Source of the DNA: Gymnothorax reevesii
Taxonomy: Eukaryota > Chordata > Actinopteri > Anguilliformes > Muraenidae
Reading direction: 5' to 3'
NCBI GenBank assembly: GCA_029721435.1
Contig: CM056574.1
Span: forward strand, 70,537,501-70,601,500
Length of the DNA stretch: 64,000 bases
Part shown: one piece after another, positions 46,163 to 57,448 of the stretch
Layout of the letters: every line of letters starts with the position of its first letter
How positions within the stretch are numbered: position 1 is the stretch's first letter
Translations under genes and position numbers: made by a program
The notes under the pieces: generated by a model
Databases searched by the model: none
What the model saw: only the letters and a program-made list of their open reading frames with translations
Told to the model about the DNA's origin: nothing

Positions 46163-46505
46163 GAAAAGAATTGAGACAGTAAAGTAGAAGGAGAAATTGC
46201 AAGAAGAAGGATACATGTGACCAGACCTGTCATTTCTGATCAAGACCTGTGAAGTTTCTTTTGTGGATTTTGCCTGTGTTTGAGCATTTTTCTTTACCCA
46301 GGACATCACCAAGCCACTCCAACAAAAGGGTCTGTAAATATTTCTGTTTTGTTTGTATATAAATCAATCTTGGTCGTAGTTGTAGATAGTAGATTAGTTA
46401 GTTGTTATTGTCTGTTTGATTAAGTGTGTTTGGGTTTTGAATTGTGTCGGTCCTCCCTTGCTGTTACTGTTGCTGTAAATTTAATAACAAATTGGGGCCA
46501 TAACA

Positions 46506-46509
46506 CAAT
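46506..46509. other. LTR element target-site duplication, right
   Basis: CAAT, partner of 40560-40563. Confidence 0.85.
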
Positions 46510-47648
46510 GATTGAAAATTTACAAAAAGGCGTGACATAAATGGCATTATAGTGCCCCCTGGAAAATTTCAAACAAGCAGCCCTCGGATCGTGGTTGACC
46601 TGCATGTATGAAGTTCGGTGCACATGTGGAATATCCTGAGACCTAAAAAAAAGTCTCTTGGTGCCATGACCTAGACTCAACAGGAAGTCCACTATTTTTA
46701 ATTGAAATTGCAACTTTTTTGGATTTTTCCCCATTCAGAGGCATCGTACTTTAACGAACTCCTCCTAGAGATTTTGTCCGATCAACTTAGAATCTGGCGA
46801 GTAACATCTAAAGACCTTGCCGATGTTCAATTGCAAAGCATTTTTGAATTCATCGAACGATGTATCCATGGCAAAGCGGGAAATTTCAGTGTCCCGCCAT
46901 GAAACAGGAAGATGGTTTTACTCCCACATACTTCATGGGATTTTCCTGAAACTTTCCAAGCTTGATAAAATTGTCCACCCAAATATAAATATATGCCAAT
47001 ATAAAATCGGGAGTGGCTAAGTGGCTCCACAGCGCCCTCTATGTTAAGATAAAAGTGCTTGAATGTTCAGGAAATTTGGGGTGATCATAGCATTAGTCAT
47101 TCCGGGCAATGCTTAATTTTTGAAATTTTTTTGGCCAAACAGGAAGTGAGCTATGAGCAATTTCCTGCGTTTTTTCCAAATTAGAATTAAAATTGGAATT
47201 CTCCAAAACTTGCAAAACCTTGCACAAAAATTTTAAATGTCTTATTCTTTTTAATGTCATCCATCAATTGGCACTAAATGTGGCATATTGGCTCTATAGC
47301 GCCCAAATCAGATTTTGAAAAGAATTGCCGTTTTGAGGGTCTAAAAATGCTGGAAAATTTACAAATATCAACACACTCATGGAGTGCGGTATTACGATTA
47401 CTTTGTTGTAGACTTTGCGCTCAAGTATGCCAAAATGGTATCATAGCGCCCTGCAGAAAATTTTTGCACTCCCCTCAGGAAAACACACTGTACGCGGTCC
47501 AACAGTGTCCAATGGCTCTAAATGGACACCTGCACCCATCAGGATCTTGCTGCCACCCCAACGTGCACAAGGGATGCGAGGGCCCTTTCAACGCTGCTTG
47601 CAGCTTTAATTAGGGCCCGAGCAACGACCGGTGCCAGGGCCCGGAACG

Positions 47649-49130
47649 GGTCCTGGCACCGAAGGTGCGAGGAACCTATTGTTTTTGATGGGATTTTTAT
47701 TATTATTCTTCTTCTTCTTCTTCTTCTTCTTCTTCTTCTTCTTCTTTTTACTCTGCTGCGAGAACGCATTTTTGAGGGCTTTGCCATGCACGAAAACTCA
47801 CAAAAATTTGCCCACACGTCAGTCGTGGTGAAAATTGCAAAGTATTATTATTTTTGTGCTTGGACATGCCCCGGTGGCTCTATAGCCCCACCAAACACGT
47901 GGCCATTTTGGAACGCACTTGCTCGGATTCTCACGAAATTTTATAGAGTCATAGTAGTCATCATAAATTTTTTTGTGAATTTTTTTGAAATTTTTTTGCC
48001 TCACAGGAAGTGAGCTATGAGCCATTTCCTGCGTTTTTTTAGATTTTACGAACACATTTTTGAGGGTTTTATCATAATCAAAAAACTCACCAAACTTGGC
48101 TTATAGACTAGAAATATTACGTTCTTTGATTCGATATCTCATTTGGCACTGGGTGTGATATGGTAGCTCTATAGCGCCCCCTAATACATAATTGCATTTT
48201 TGAGGGCCTCAGCATGCTTGAAAACTCACAAAACTTTGCAAACATATTAAGCAGGTTTTACTTTTAACTAGGATTTAGGGTTTACAGATGGATGTGGCAA
48301 AATTGCATTACAGCGCCACCTAGAAAATTTCAATGAAGCAGCCCTCGCAGCGTGTTTGACCTACATGTACAAAATTCGGTGGACATGTGTACTATGCCAA
48401 GACGGTCCTGGCACCGAAGGTGCGAGGAACCTATTGTTTTTGATGGGATTTTTATTATTCTTCTTCTTCTTCTTCTTTTTATTCTGCTGCGAGAACGCAT
48501 TTTCGAGGGCTTTGCCATGCACGAAAACTCACAAATTGCCCACACGTCAGTCGTGGTGAAAATTGCAAAGTATTATTATTTTTGTGCTTGGACATGCCCC
48601 GGTGGCTCTATAGCGCCACCAAACACGTGGCCATTTTGGAACGCACTTGCTCGGATTCTCACGAAATTTTATAGAGTCATAGTAGTCATCATAAATTTTT
48701 TTGTGAATTTTTTTGAAATTTTTTTGCCTCACAGGAAGTGAGCTATGAGCCATTTCCTGCGTTTTTTTAGATTTTACGAACACATTTTTGAGGGTTTTAT
48801 CATACTCGAAAACTCACCAAACTTGGCTTATAGACTAGAAATATTACGTTCTTTGATTCGATATCTCATTTGGCACTGGGTGTGATATGGTAGCTCTATA
48901 GCGCCCCCTAATACATAATTGCATTTTTGAGGGCCTCAGCATGCTTGAAAACTCACAAAACTTTGCAAACATATTAAGCAGGTTTTACTTTTAACTAGGA
49001 ATTAGGGTTTACAGATGGATGTGGCAAAATTGCATTACAGCGCCACCTAGAAAATTTCAATGAAGCAGCCCTCGCAGCGTGTTTGACCTACATGTACAAA
49101 ATTCGGTGGACATGTGAATTTTGCCAAGAC
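47649..49130 (+). repeat. Tandem duplication of about 755 bp within U15
   Basis: Copy 1 is 47649-48403 and copy 2 is about 48404-49130. Copy 1 stops at GCCAAGAC and the sequence restarts with GGTCCTGGCACCGAAGG, the inside of the head hairpin. Copies share private variants (CACGTGGCC, TTTTGTGAATTT) and differ by a few substitutions and by the TTC count, so the event is recent. Confidence 0.88.
47705..47747 (+). repeat. (TTC)n microsatellite in U15
   Basis: About fourteen TTC repeats. The duplicated copy at about 48458-48478 has only about seven, showing contraction or expansion since the duplication. Confidence 0.95.
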
Positions 49131-51849
49131 CTAAAAAAAAGTCTCTAGGTGCCATGACCTAGACTCAACAGGAAGTCCGCCATTTTTAATTGAATTTGCA
49201 AATTTTTTAAATTTTTTGCCATTCACAGGCTTCGTACTTTAACGAACTCCTCCTAGAGATTTTATTCGATCAACTTAAAATTTTGAATTTAACATTTTAA
49301 GACCTTGTCGATGTTAAATTGCGAAGCTTTTTTGGATTCATTGAACTTTGTATCCGTGGCGTCGTGGCGAATTTCGATGTTCCGCCATGAAACAGGAAGT
49401 TGGTTTTACGCGCACATGCTTTGTGAAATTTGCGCGAAACTTTACAGGCTTTATAGGAGTCCACTTCCAAGTAGACTTATATGTTGATATTAGATTGGGT
49501 GTGGTCAGGTGGCTCCACAGCGCCCTCTTGAAACGGCCATGTTGAGATAAAAGTGCTTGAATGTTCATGAAATTTGGTGTGATCATTGCATTGTTCATGT
49601 TGAGTTATTTTAATTTTTTTGACATTTTTTGGCCAAACAGGAAGTGAGCTAGGCGCCATTTTCTGCGTTTTTCCAAATTTTATAAACACATGTTTGGATG
49701 CTTTAGAATACTTGAAATCTTGCAAAAAGTTGCACAAATTATAATTGTCTTATTATCTTCAATTTTATATATCAATTTACACTAAATTTGGCACAATGGC
49801 TCTATAGCGCTCCCTATCAGATTTTAAAAAAAATTGCCATTTTGAGGGTCTCAGCATGTTCTAAAACTCATAAAATTTTGTAAATGTATGAAGACCATCA
49901 TTTGTATTACTCTGACAAAAAACTTATATATATACATGGCAAAAATGTCACTATAGCGCCCCCTGGAAAATTTTAAATAAGCAGCCCTCGCAGCCTGGTA
50001 AACCTACATGTATGAAATTCAGTAGACATGTGGAATATGCCGAGACCTACAAAAAATTCTCTTGGTGCCATGACCTACACTCAACAGGAAGTCCACCATT
50101 TTTAATTGAAATTGCAACTTTTTTGGATTGTTGGCCATTCACAGGTGTCGTACTTTAACAAACTCCTCCTAGAGATTTTATCTGATCAACTTAAAATTTG
50201 GCATATGACATTGAAAGACGTCGTCGATGTTAAATTGCGAAGCTTTTTTGGATTCATCGAACTTTGTATCCGTGGCGTCGCAGCGAATTTCGATGTTCCG
50301 CCATGAAAATGGAAGTTTATTTTATGAGCATATGCTTTGGGAGATTTACATGAAACTTTACAGGCTTAATGATAGTCTAATTCCAAATATACCTATATGT
50401 TGATATTGGAGTGGGTGTGGTCAGGTGGCTCTACAGCGCCCTCTTGACACGGCCATGTTGATATAAAAGTGCTTGAATGTTCATGAAATTTGGTCAGATC
50501 ATTGCATTTGGTTTTCTGGGCTGTGCTGATTTTTTTGAAATTTTTCGGCCAAACAGGAAGTGAGCTATGAGTCATTTTCTGCGTTATTCCAAATGTTATG
50601 AACACACATTTGAAGGCCTTAGCATACTCGAAAACTTGCAAAACTTAACTAAAATTTTATTTGTCACATTGTCTTAAATTTGAAACAAAAATTGGCAGTA
50701 AATGAGGCATCATGGCTCTATAGCACCCCCAATACGATTTTTACAAGAATTACCCTTTTGAGGGTTTCAGCATGCTCAAAAACTCACAAAATTTTGTATA
50801 ATTTTAAAGACCATCATTCCCATTACACTGATAAAAAATTTACAAATAGGCGTGGCAAAAATGGCATTATAGCGCCCCCTGGAAAATTTCAAATAAGCAG
50901 CCCTCGCAGCCCGATAAACCCACATGTATGAAATTCGTTAGACATGTGGAATATGCCGAGACCTACAAAAAAGTCGCTTGGTGCCATGACTTAGACCCAA
51001 CAGGAAGGCTGCCATTTTTAATTGAAATTGCAACTTTTAAAAATTTTTTTTGCCATTCACAGGTGTCGTACTTTAACGAACTCCTCCTAGAGATTTTATC
51101 CGATCAACTTAAAATTTGGCATATAATATCTAAAAACCTTTCTGACGTTAAATTGCGAAGCTTTTTTGATTTCATTGAACGATGCATCTGTGGCGTCACG
51201 GCGAATTTTGATGTCCTGCCATGAAACAGGAAGTTGCTTTCAATTCCACATACTTTGTGGGATTTGCCTGAAACTTTCCAAGCTTGATAAAATTGTCCGC
51301 CCAAGTATAGATATATGCTTATTTTATATCGAGAGGTACCAGGTGGCTCCACAGTGCCCTCTAGATATGGACATGTTCAGATAAAAGTGCTTGAAAGTTC
51401 ATGAAATTTGGTATGATCATTGCATTAGTCATTCTCCGCAATTGTTAATTTTTTGAAATTCTTTTGCCAAACAGGAAGAGAGCTATGAGCTATTTTTTGC
51501 GTTTTTCCAAATTTTACGAACACACGTTTTAAGGCCTTAGAATGCGCCAAAACTTGCAAAACCATCCAAAAATTAGAACTGTCTTATTCTCTTCAATACA
51601 TCCATCAATTGGCACTAAATGGGGCATAATGGCTCTATAGCGCCCCCAATAATATTTATAAAAGAATTGCTCTTTTGAAAGTCTAAACATGCTGGAAAAT
51701 TTACAAAAATCGAAACACTCATGGAACCCTGTATTACGATTACTGTGTTGTAGATTTTGTGCACAGGCAAGTCAAAATGGTATCATAGCGCCCTCCAGAA
51801 AATTTTTGCACTCCCATCAGGAAACCACATTGTACGCGGTCCTGCTGTG

Positions 51850-52207
51850 TCCAATGGCCCTGAATGGACACCTGCAGCCATCAAGATCTTGCTGCCACCC
51901 CAATGTGCACAGGGGGGGCGAGGGCCCTTTCAACGCTGCTTGCAGCTTTAATTATTATTATTCTGCTGCGAGAACGCATTTTTGAGGGCTTTGCCATGCA
52001 CGAAAACTCACAAAAATTTGCCGACACGTCCAATGGCCCTGAATGGACACCTGCAGCCATCAAGATCTTGCTGCCACCCCAATGTGCACAGGGGGGGCGA
52101 GGGCCCTTTCAACGCTGCTTGCAGCTTTAATTATTATTATTCTGCTGCGAGAACGCATTTTTGAGGGCTTTGCCATGCACGAAAACTCACAAAAATTTGC
52201 CGACACG
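51850..52207 (+). repeat. Perfect 179-bp tandem duplication across a unit junction (includes U16)
   Basis: Copies 51850-52028 and 52029-52207 appear identical by eye. Each holds a unit tail, the unit end, a short (ATT)n and the start of sub-monomer 1. The join lies in CACGTC, with GTC shared by both parents. It creates a 179-bp miniature unit, U16 (51954-52132). Confidence 0.9.
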
Positions 52208-54615
52208 TCAGTCGTGGTGAAAATTGCAAATTATTATTATTTTTGTGCTTGGACATGCCCCAGTGGCTCTATAGCGCCACCAAACACTCGGCCATTTTGG
52301 AACGCACTTGCTCGGATTCTCACGAAATTCAATAGGGGCATAGTAGTCATAATAAATTTTTTTGTCAAATTTTTTGAAATTTCTTTGCCCCACAGGAAGT
52401 GAGCAATGAGCCATTTCTTGCGTTTTTTCAGATTTTAGGAACACATTTTTGAGGGATTTATCATACTTGAAATTTCACCAAACTTGGCTCATAGACTAGA
52501 AATATTAAGTTCTTTAATTCGATATCTCATTTGGCACTAAGTGTGACATGGTAGCTCTATAGCGCCCCCTAATACATAATTGCATTTTTGAGGGCCTCAG
52601 CATGCTCGAAAAGTCACGTTACTTTGCACATCTATTAAGTTGGTCATACTGTTTACTAGGATATAGGGTGTACTGATGAGCGTGTCAAAATTGCATTACA
52701 GTGCCACCTAGAAAATTTCAATGAAGCAGCCCTCGCAGCATGTTTAACCTACATGTACAAAATTCGGTGGACATGTGTACTATGCCAAGACCTAAAAAAA
52801 AATCTCTTGATGCCATGACCTAGACTCAACAGGAAGTCCGCCATTTTTAATTGAATTTGCAACTTTTTTAAATTTTTTGCCATTCACAGGCGTCGAACTT
52901 TAACGAACTCCTCCTAGAGATTTTCTCCAATCAACTTAAAATTTGGCACAGGCCATCTAAAGACCTTCGCCATGTAAAATTGCAAAGCTTTTTTGGATTC
53001 ATCGAAATTTGTGTCTGTGGCCTTGCGGCGAATTTCGAAGTTCCGCCATGAAACTGGAAGTTGCTTTTATGAGCACATGCTTTGTGAGATTTGCGTGAAA
53101 CTTTACAGGCTTAATAATAGTCTACTTCCAAATATACCTATTTGTTGATATTGGATTGGGTGTGGTCAGGTGGCTCCACAGCGCCCTCTTGACACGGCCA
53201 TGTTGACATAAAAGTGCTTGAATGTTCATGAAATTTGGTCTGATCATTGCATTTGTTTTTTTGGGCTATGCTGATTTTTTTGAAATTTTTCGGCCAAACA
53301 GGAAGTGAGCTATGAGCCATTTCCTGCGTTATTCCAAATTTTACGAACACACGTTTGAAGGCCTAAGCATACTCGAAAACTTGCAAAACTTTGCAAAAAT
53401 TATAATTTTCTGATTGTCTTCAATTTGAGACAGAAATTGGCAGTAAATGTGGCATAATGGCTCTATAGGGCCCCCAATCAGATTTTTAAAAGAATTGCCC
53501 TTTTGAGGGTCTCAGCATGCTCAAAAACTCAGAAAATTTTGTACAATTCTAAAGACCATCATTCATATTACAATGATAAAAATGTACATATAGGCGTGGC
53601 AAAAATGGCATTATAGCGCACCCTGGAAAATTTCAAATAAGCAGCCCTCGCATCGTGGTTGACCTGCATGTATGAACTTCGGTGAACATGTGAGATATCC
53701 TGAGACCTAAAAAGAAGTCTCTTGGTGCCATGACCTTGACCCAACAGGAAGTTTGCCATTTTTAATTGAAATTGCAACTTTTTTAGATTTTTCGCAATTC
53801 CCAGGTGTCGTACTTTAACGAACTCCTCCTAGAGATTTTATCAGATCAACTTAATATTTGGCAAATAATATCTAAAGACCTTGCTGATGTGAAATTGCAA
53901 AGCTATTTTGATTTCATCGAACGATGTATCCGTGGCATGGCGGCGTATTTTGATGTCCCGCCATGAAACAGGAAGTTGCTTTTACTCCCACATACTTTGT
54001 GGGATTTGCCTGAAACTTCCTCTGCTTGATAAAATTGTCCTCCGAAGTATAAACATATGCTAATATTGAATCGGGAGGTGCTAGGTGGCTCCACAGCGCC
54101 CTCTAGATATGGTCATGTTAAGATAAAAGTGCTTGATAGTTCATGAATTTTGGTGTGATCACTGCATTCGTCATTCCGTTCAATGTTTAATTTTTTGAAA
54201 TTTTTTGGCCAAACAGGAAGTGAGCTATGAGCTATTTCTTGCGTTTTTCCAAATTTTTTTGAACACACATTTTAAGGCCTTAGAATGCTTCAGAACTTGC
54301 AAAACCTTGCACAAATTATAAATGTCTTATTTTCTTTAATATCATCCATCAATTGGCACTAAATGTGGCATAAAGGCTCTATAGCGCCCCCAATCAGATT
54401 TATAAAAGAATTGCTCTTGCTGGAAAATTTACAAAAATCAACACACTCATGGAACTCGGTATTATGATTAATATGTTGTAAATTTTGCCCACATGCATCT
54501 CATAATGGTATCATAGCGCCCACCAGAAACGTTTTGCACTCCCCTCAGGAAAACATCTTGCCAAATGTGCACGAGGGGTGCGAGGGCCCTTTCAACGCTG
54601 CTTGCAGCTTTAATT
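52133..54615 (+). repeat. Type A array unit U17
   Basis: Headless unit starting with (ATT)n. Anchors lie at about 52394, 53300 and 54214. The tail carries two private deletions: near 54418 (GCTCTTGCTGG) and near 54556, where most of the segment before GTGCACGAGGGG is gone. No insertion. Confidence 0.85.
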
Positions 54616-54831
54616 AGGGCCCGAGCACCGACCGGTGCCAGGGCCCGGAACGTGGAACCTATTGTTTTTGATGGGATTTTTATTAGGGCCCGAGCACCGA
54701 CCGGTGCCAGGGCCCGGAACGGGTCCTGGCACCGAAGGTGCGAGGAACCTATTGTTTTTGATGTGATTTTTATTAGGGCCCGAGCACCGACCGGTGCGAG
54801 GAACCTATTGTTTTTGATGGGATTTTTATTA
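54616..54831 (+). repeat. Tandem triplication of the GC-rich head
   Basis: Heads start at 54616 (69 bp), 54685 (90 bp, full long form) and 54775 (short form). Each ends in GATTTTTATT, followed by AGGGCCC. The first head has lost the right half of the main hairpin just after the GAA loop. One place thus holds three different states of the same structure. Confidence 0.9.
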
Positions 54832-54887
54832 TTCTTCTTCTTCTTCTTCTTCTTCTTCTTCTTCTTCTTCTTCTTCTTCTTCTTCTT
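54832..54887 (+). repeat. (TTC)n microsatellite in U18
   Basis: About eighteen uninterrupted TTC repeats after the third head. Confidence 0.95.
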
Positions 54888-57448
54888 TTTATTCTGCTGC
54901 GAGAACGCATTTTTGAGGGCTTTGCCATGCACGGAAACTCACAAAAATTTGCCCACATATCAGTAGTGGTGAAAATTGCAAAGTATTACTATTTTTGTGC
55001 TAAGACATGCCCCGGCGGCTCTATAGCGCCACCAAACACGCGTCCATTTTGGAACGCACTTGCTCGAATTCTCACGAAATTTGATAGGGTCATAGTTGTC
55101 ATCATAAATTTTTTTGTAAATTTTTTTGAAATTTTTTTGCCACACAGGAAGTGAGCTATGAGCCATTTCCTGCGTTTTTTCAGATTTTACGAACACATTT
55201 TTGAGGGCCTTATCATACTTGAAATTTCACCAAACTTGGCTGATAGACTAGAAATATTAAGTTCTTTAATTCAATATCTCATTTGGCACTAAGTTTGACA
55301 TGGTAGCTCTATAGCGCCCCCTAATACATAATTGCATTTTTGAGGGCTTCAGCATGCTTGAAAACTCACGTTACTTTGCACATCTATTAAGCTGGTCATA
55401 CTGTTTACTAGGATATAGGGTTTACTGATGAGCGTGGCAAAATTTCATTACAGCGCCACCTAGAAAATTTCAATGAAGCAGCCCTCGCAGCATGTTTAAC
55501 CTACATGTACAAAATTCGTTGGACATGTGAACTATGCCAAGACCTAAAAAAAAGTCTCTTGGTGCCATGACCTAGACTCAACAGAAAGTCCGCCATTTTT
55601 AATTGAATTTGCAAATTTTTTAAATTTTTTGCCATTCACAGGCGTCGTACTTTAACGAACTCCTCCTAGAGATTTTATCTGATCAACTTATAATTTGGCA
55701 TATGACATTGAAAGACGTCGTCGATGTTAAATTGCGAAGCTTTTTTGGATTCATCGAACTTTGTATCCGTGGCGTCGCGGCGAATTTCGATGTGCCGCCA
55801 TGAAAATGGAAGTTGCTTTTATGAGCATATGCTTTGGGTGATTTACGTGAAACTTTACAGGCTTAATAATAGTCTAATTCCAAATATACCTATATGTTGA
55901 TATTGGAGTGGGTGTGGTCAGGTGGCTCTACAGCGCCCTCTTGCCACGGCCATGTTGTTATAAAAGTGCTTGAATGTTCATGAAATTTGGTCTGATCATT
56001 GCATTTGTTTTTCTGGGCTGTGCTGATTTTTTTGAAATTTTTCAACCAAACAGGAAGTGAGCTATGAGTCATTTCCTGCGTTATTCCAAATTTTATGAAC
56101 ACACATTTGAACGCCTTAGCATACTCGAAAACTTGCAAAACTTAGCTAAAATTTTTTTTGTCACATTGTCTTCAATTTGAAACAAAAATTGGCAGTAAAT
56201 GAGGCATCATGGCTCTATAGCACCCCAATACGATTTTTAAAAGAATTACCCTTTTGAGGGTTTTAGCATGCTCAAAAACTCATAAAATTTTGTACAATTT
56301 TAAAGACCATCATTCCTATTACACTGATAAAAAATTTACAAATAGGCGTGGCAAAAATGGCATTATAGCGCCCCCTGGAAAATTTCAAATAAGCAGCCCT
56401 CGCAGCCCGGTAAACCCACATGTATGAAATTCGGTAGACATGTGGAATATGCCAAGACCTACAAAAAAGTCTCTTGGTGCCATGACCTAGACTCAACAGG
56501 AAGGCTGCCATTTTTAATTGAAATTGCAACTTTTTTTTTTTTTTTTGCCATTCACAGGTGTCGTACTTCAACGAACTCCTCCTAGAGATTTTATCCGATC
56601 AACTTAAAATTTGGCATATATTATCTAAAAACCTTGCTGACGTTAAATTGTGAAGCTTTTTGGATTTCATCGAACGATGCATCCGTGGCGTCACGGCGAA
56701 TTTTTATGTCCTGCCATGAAACAGGAAGTTGCTTTCAATTCCACATACTTTGTGGGATTTGCCTGAAACTTTCCAAGCTTGATAAAATTGTTCGCCCAAG
56801 AATAGATATATGCTTATTTTATATCGAGACGTGCCAGGTGGCTCCACAGCGCCCTCTAGATATGGCCATGTTCAGATAAAAGTGCTTGAAAGTTCATGAA
56901 ATTTGGTATGATCATTGCATTAGTCATTCTCCGCAATTGTTAATTTTTTGAAATTTTTTTGCCAAACAGGAAGTGAGCTATGAGCTATTTCCTGCGTTCT
57001 TCCAAATTTTACGAACACACGTTTTAAGGCCTTAGAATGCTCCAAAACTTGCAAAACCATCCAAAAATTAGAACTGTCTTATTCTCTTCAATACATCCAT
57101 CAATTGGCACTAAATGGGGCATAATGGCTCTATAGCGCCCCCAATAATATTTATAAAAGAATTGCTCTTTTGAAAGTCTAAACATGCTGGAAAATTTACA
57201 AAAATCATAACACTCATGGAGCCCCGTATTACGATTACTGTGTTGTAGATTTTGTGCACAGGCAAGTCAAAATGGTATCATAGCGCCCTCCAGAAAATTT
57301 TTGCACTCCCATCAGGAAACCACATTGTACGCGGTCCAGCTGTGTCCAATGGCTCTGAATGGACACCTGCAGCCATCAAGATCTTGCTGCCACCCCAATG
57401 TGCACAGGGGGGGCGAGGGCCCTTTCAACGCTGCTTGCAGCTTTAATT

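Larger units (their letters stand above)
40564..46505 (+). mobile_element. Gmr1-like Ty3/gypsy LTR retrotransposon
   Basis: A 5942-bp element bounded by two 506-bp LTRs (TG...CA) and a 4-bp CAAT target duplication. The order is LTR, primer-binding site, gag with a long charged coiled coil and SCAN-like capsid region, CCHC knuckle, protease, integrase, reverse transcriptase, RNase H, polypurine tract, LTR. Integrase upstream of reverse transcriptase is the hallmark of Gmr1-like elements, first described in Atlantic cod. Other Ty3/gypsy elements have integrase last. The copy is dead: it has in-frame stops at 42305 and 44749, frame changes near 42830, 43545, 45530 and 45740-45768, and a deletion in integrase near 43800. 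LTR divergence of about 14 of 506 sites by eye points to a moderately recent insertion. Confidence 0.93.
46000..46505 (+). repeat. 3' LTR
   Basis: 506 bp, identical in length to the 5' LTR, with about 14 mismatches counted by eye. It retains the CTCF-type site, the three perfect p53-type half-sites and the TATA box (46155-46162). Confidence 0.95.
39128..47611 (+). repeat. Type A array unit U14, split by an LTR retrotransposon
   Basis: Headless unit with only a short (ATT)n. Anchors lie at about 39390, 40289 and, after the retrotransposon, 47141. Removing the 5942-bp element and one CAAT copy leaves about 2.54 kb of normal unit. The last sub-monomer has small deletions of its own near 47038 (CCCTCTATGTTAAG) and near 47180. 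Confidence 0.87.
47612..51953 (+). repeat. Type A array unit U15 (four-sub-monomer class with internal duplication)
   Basis: Long-form head at 47612-47700 (main hairpin 47630-47660) and long (TTC)n. Anchors lie at about 48005, 48732, 49639, 50554 and 51472. The extra anchor comes from a tandem duplication of the first 750 bases. Otherwise it matches U8 and U12 closely. Confidence 0.87.
54616..57448 (+). repeat. Type A array unit U18 (triple head, mosaic)
   Basis: Begins with three heads in tandem (see the separate entry) and the second-longest (TTC)n run. Anchors lie at about 55146, 56052 and 56968. The first part matches U11 and U17. From about 55690 (GACATTGAAAGACGTCG) onward it follows the third and fourth sub-monomers of the U8 class, so it is a recombinant. 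Confidence 0.85.
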
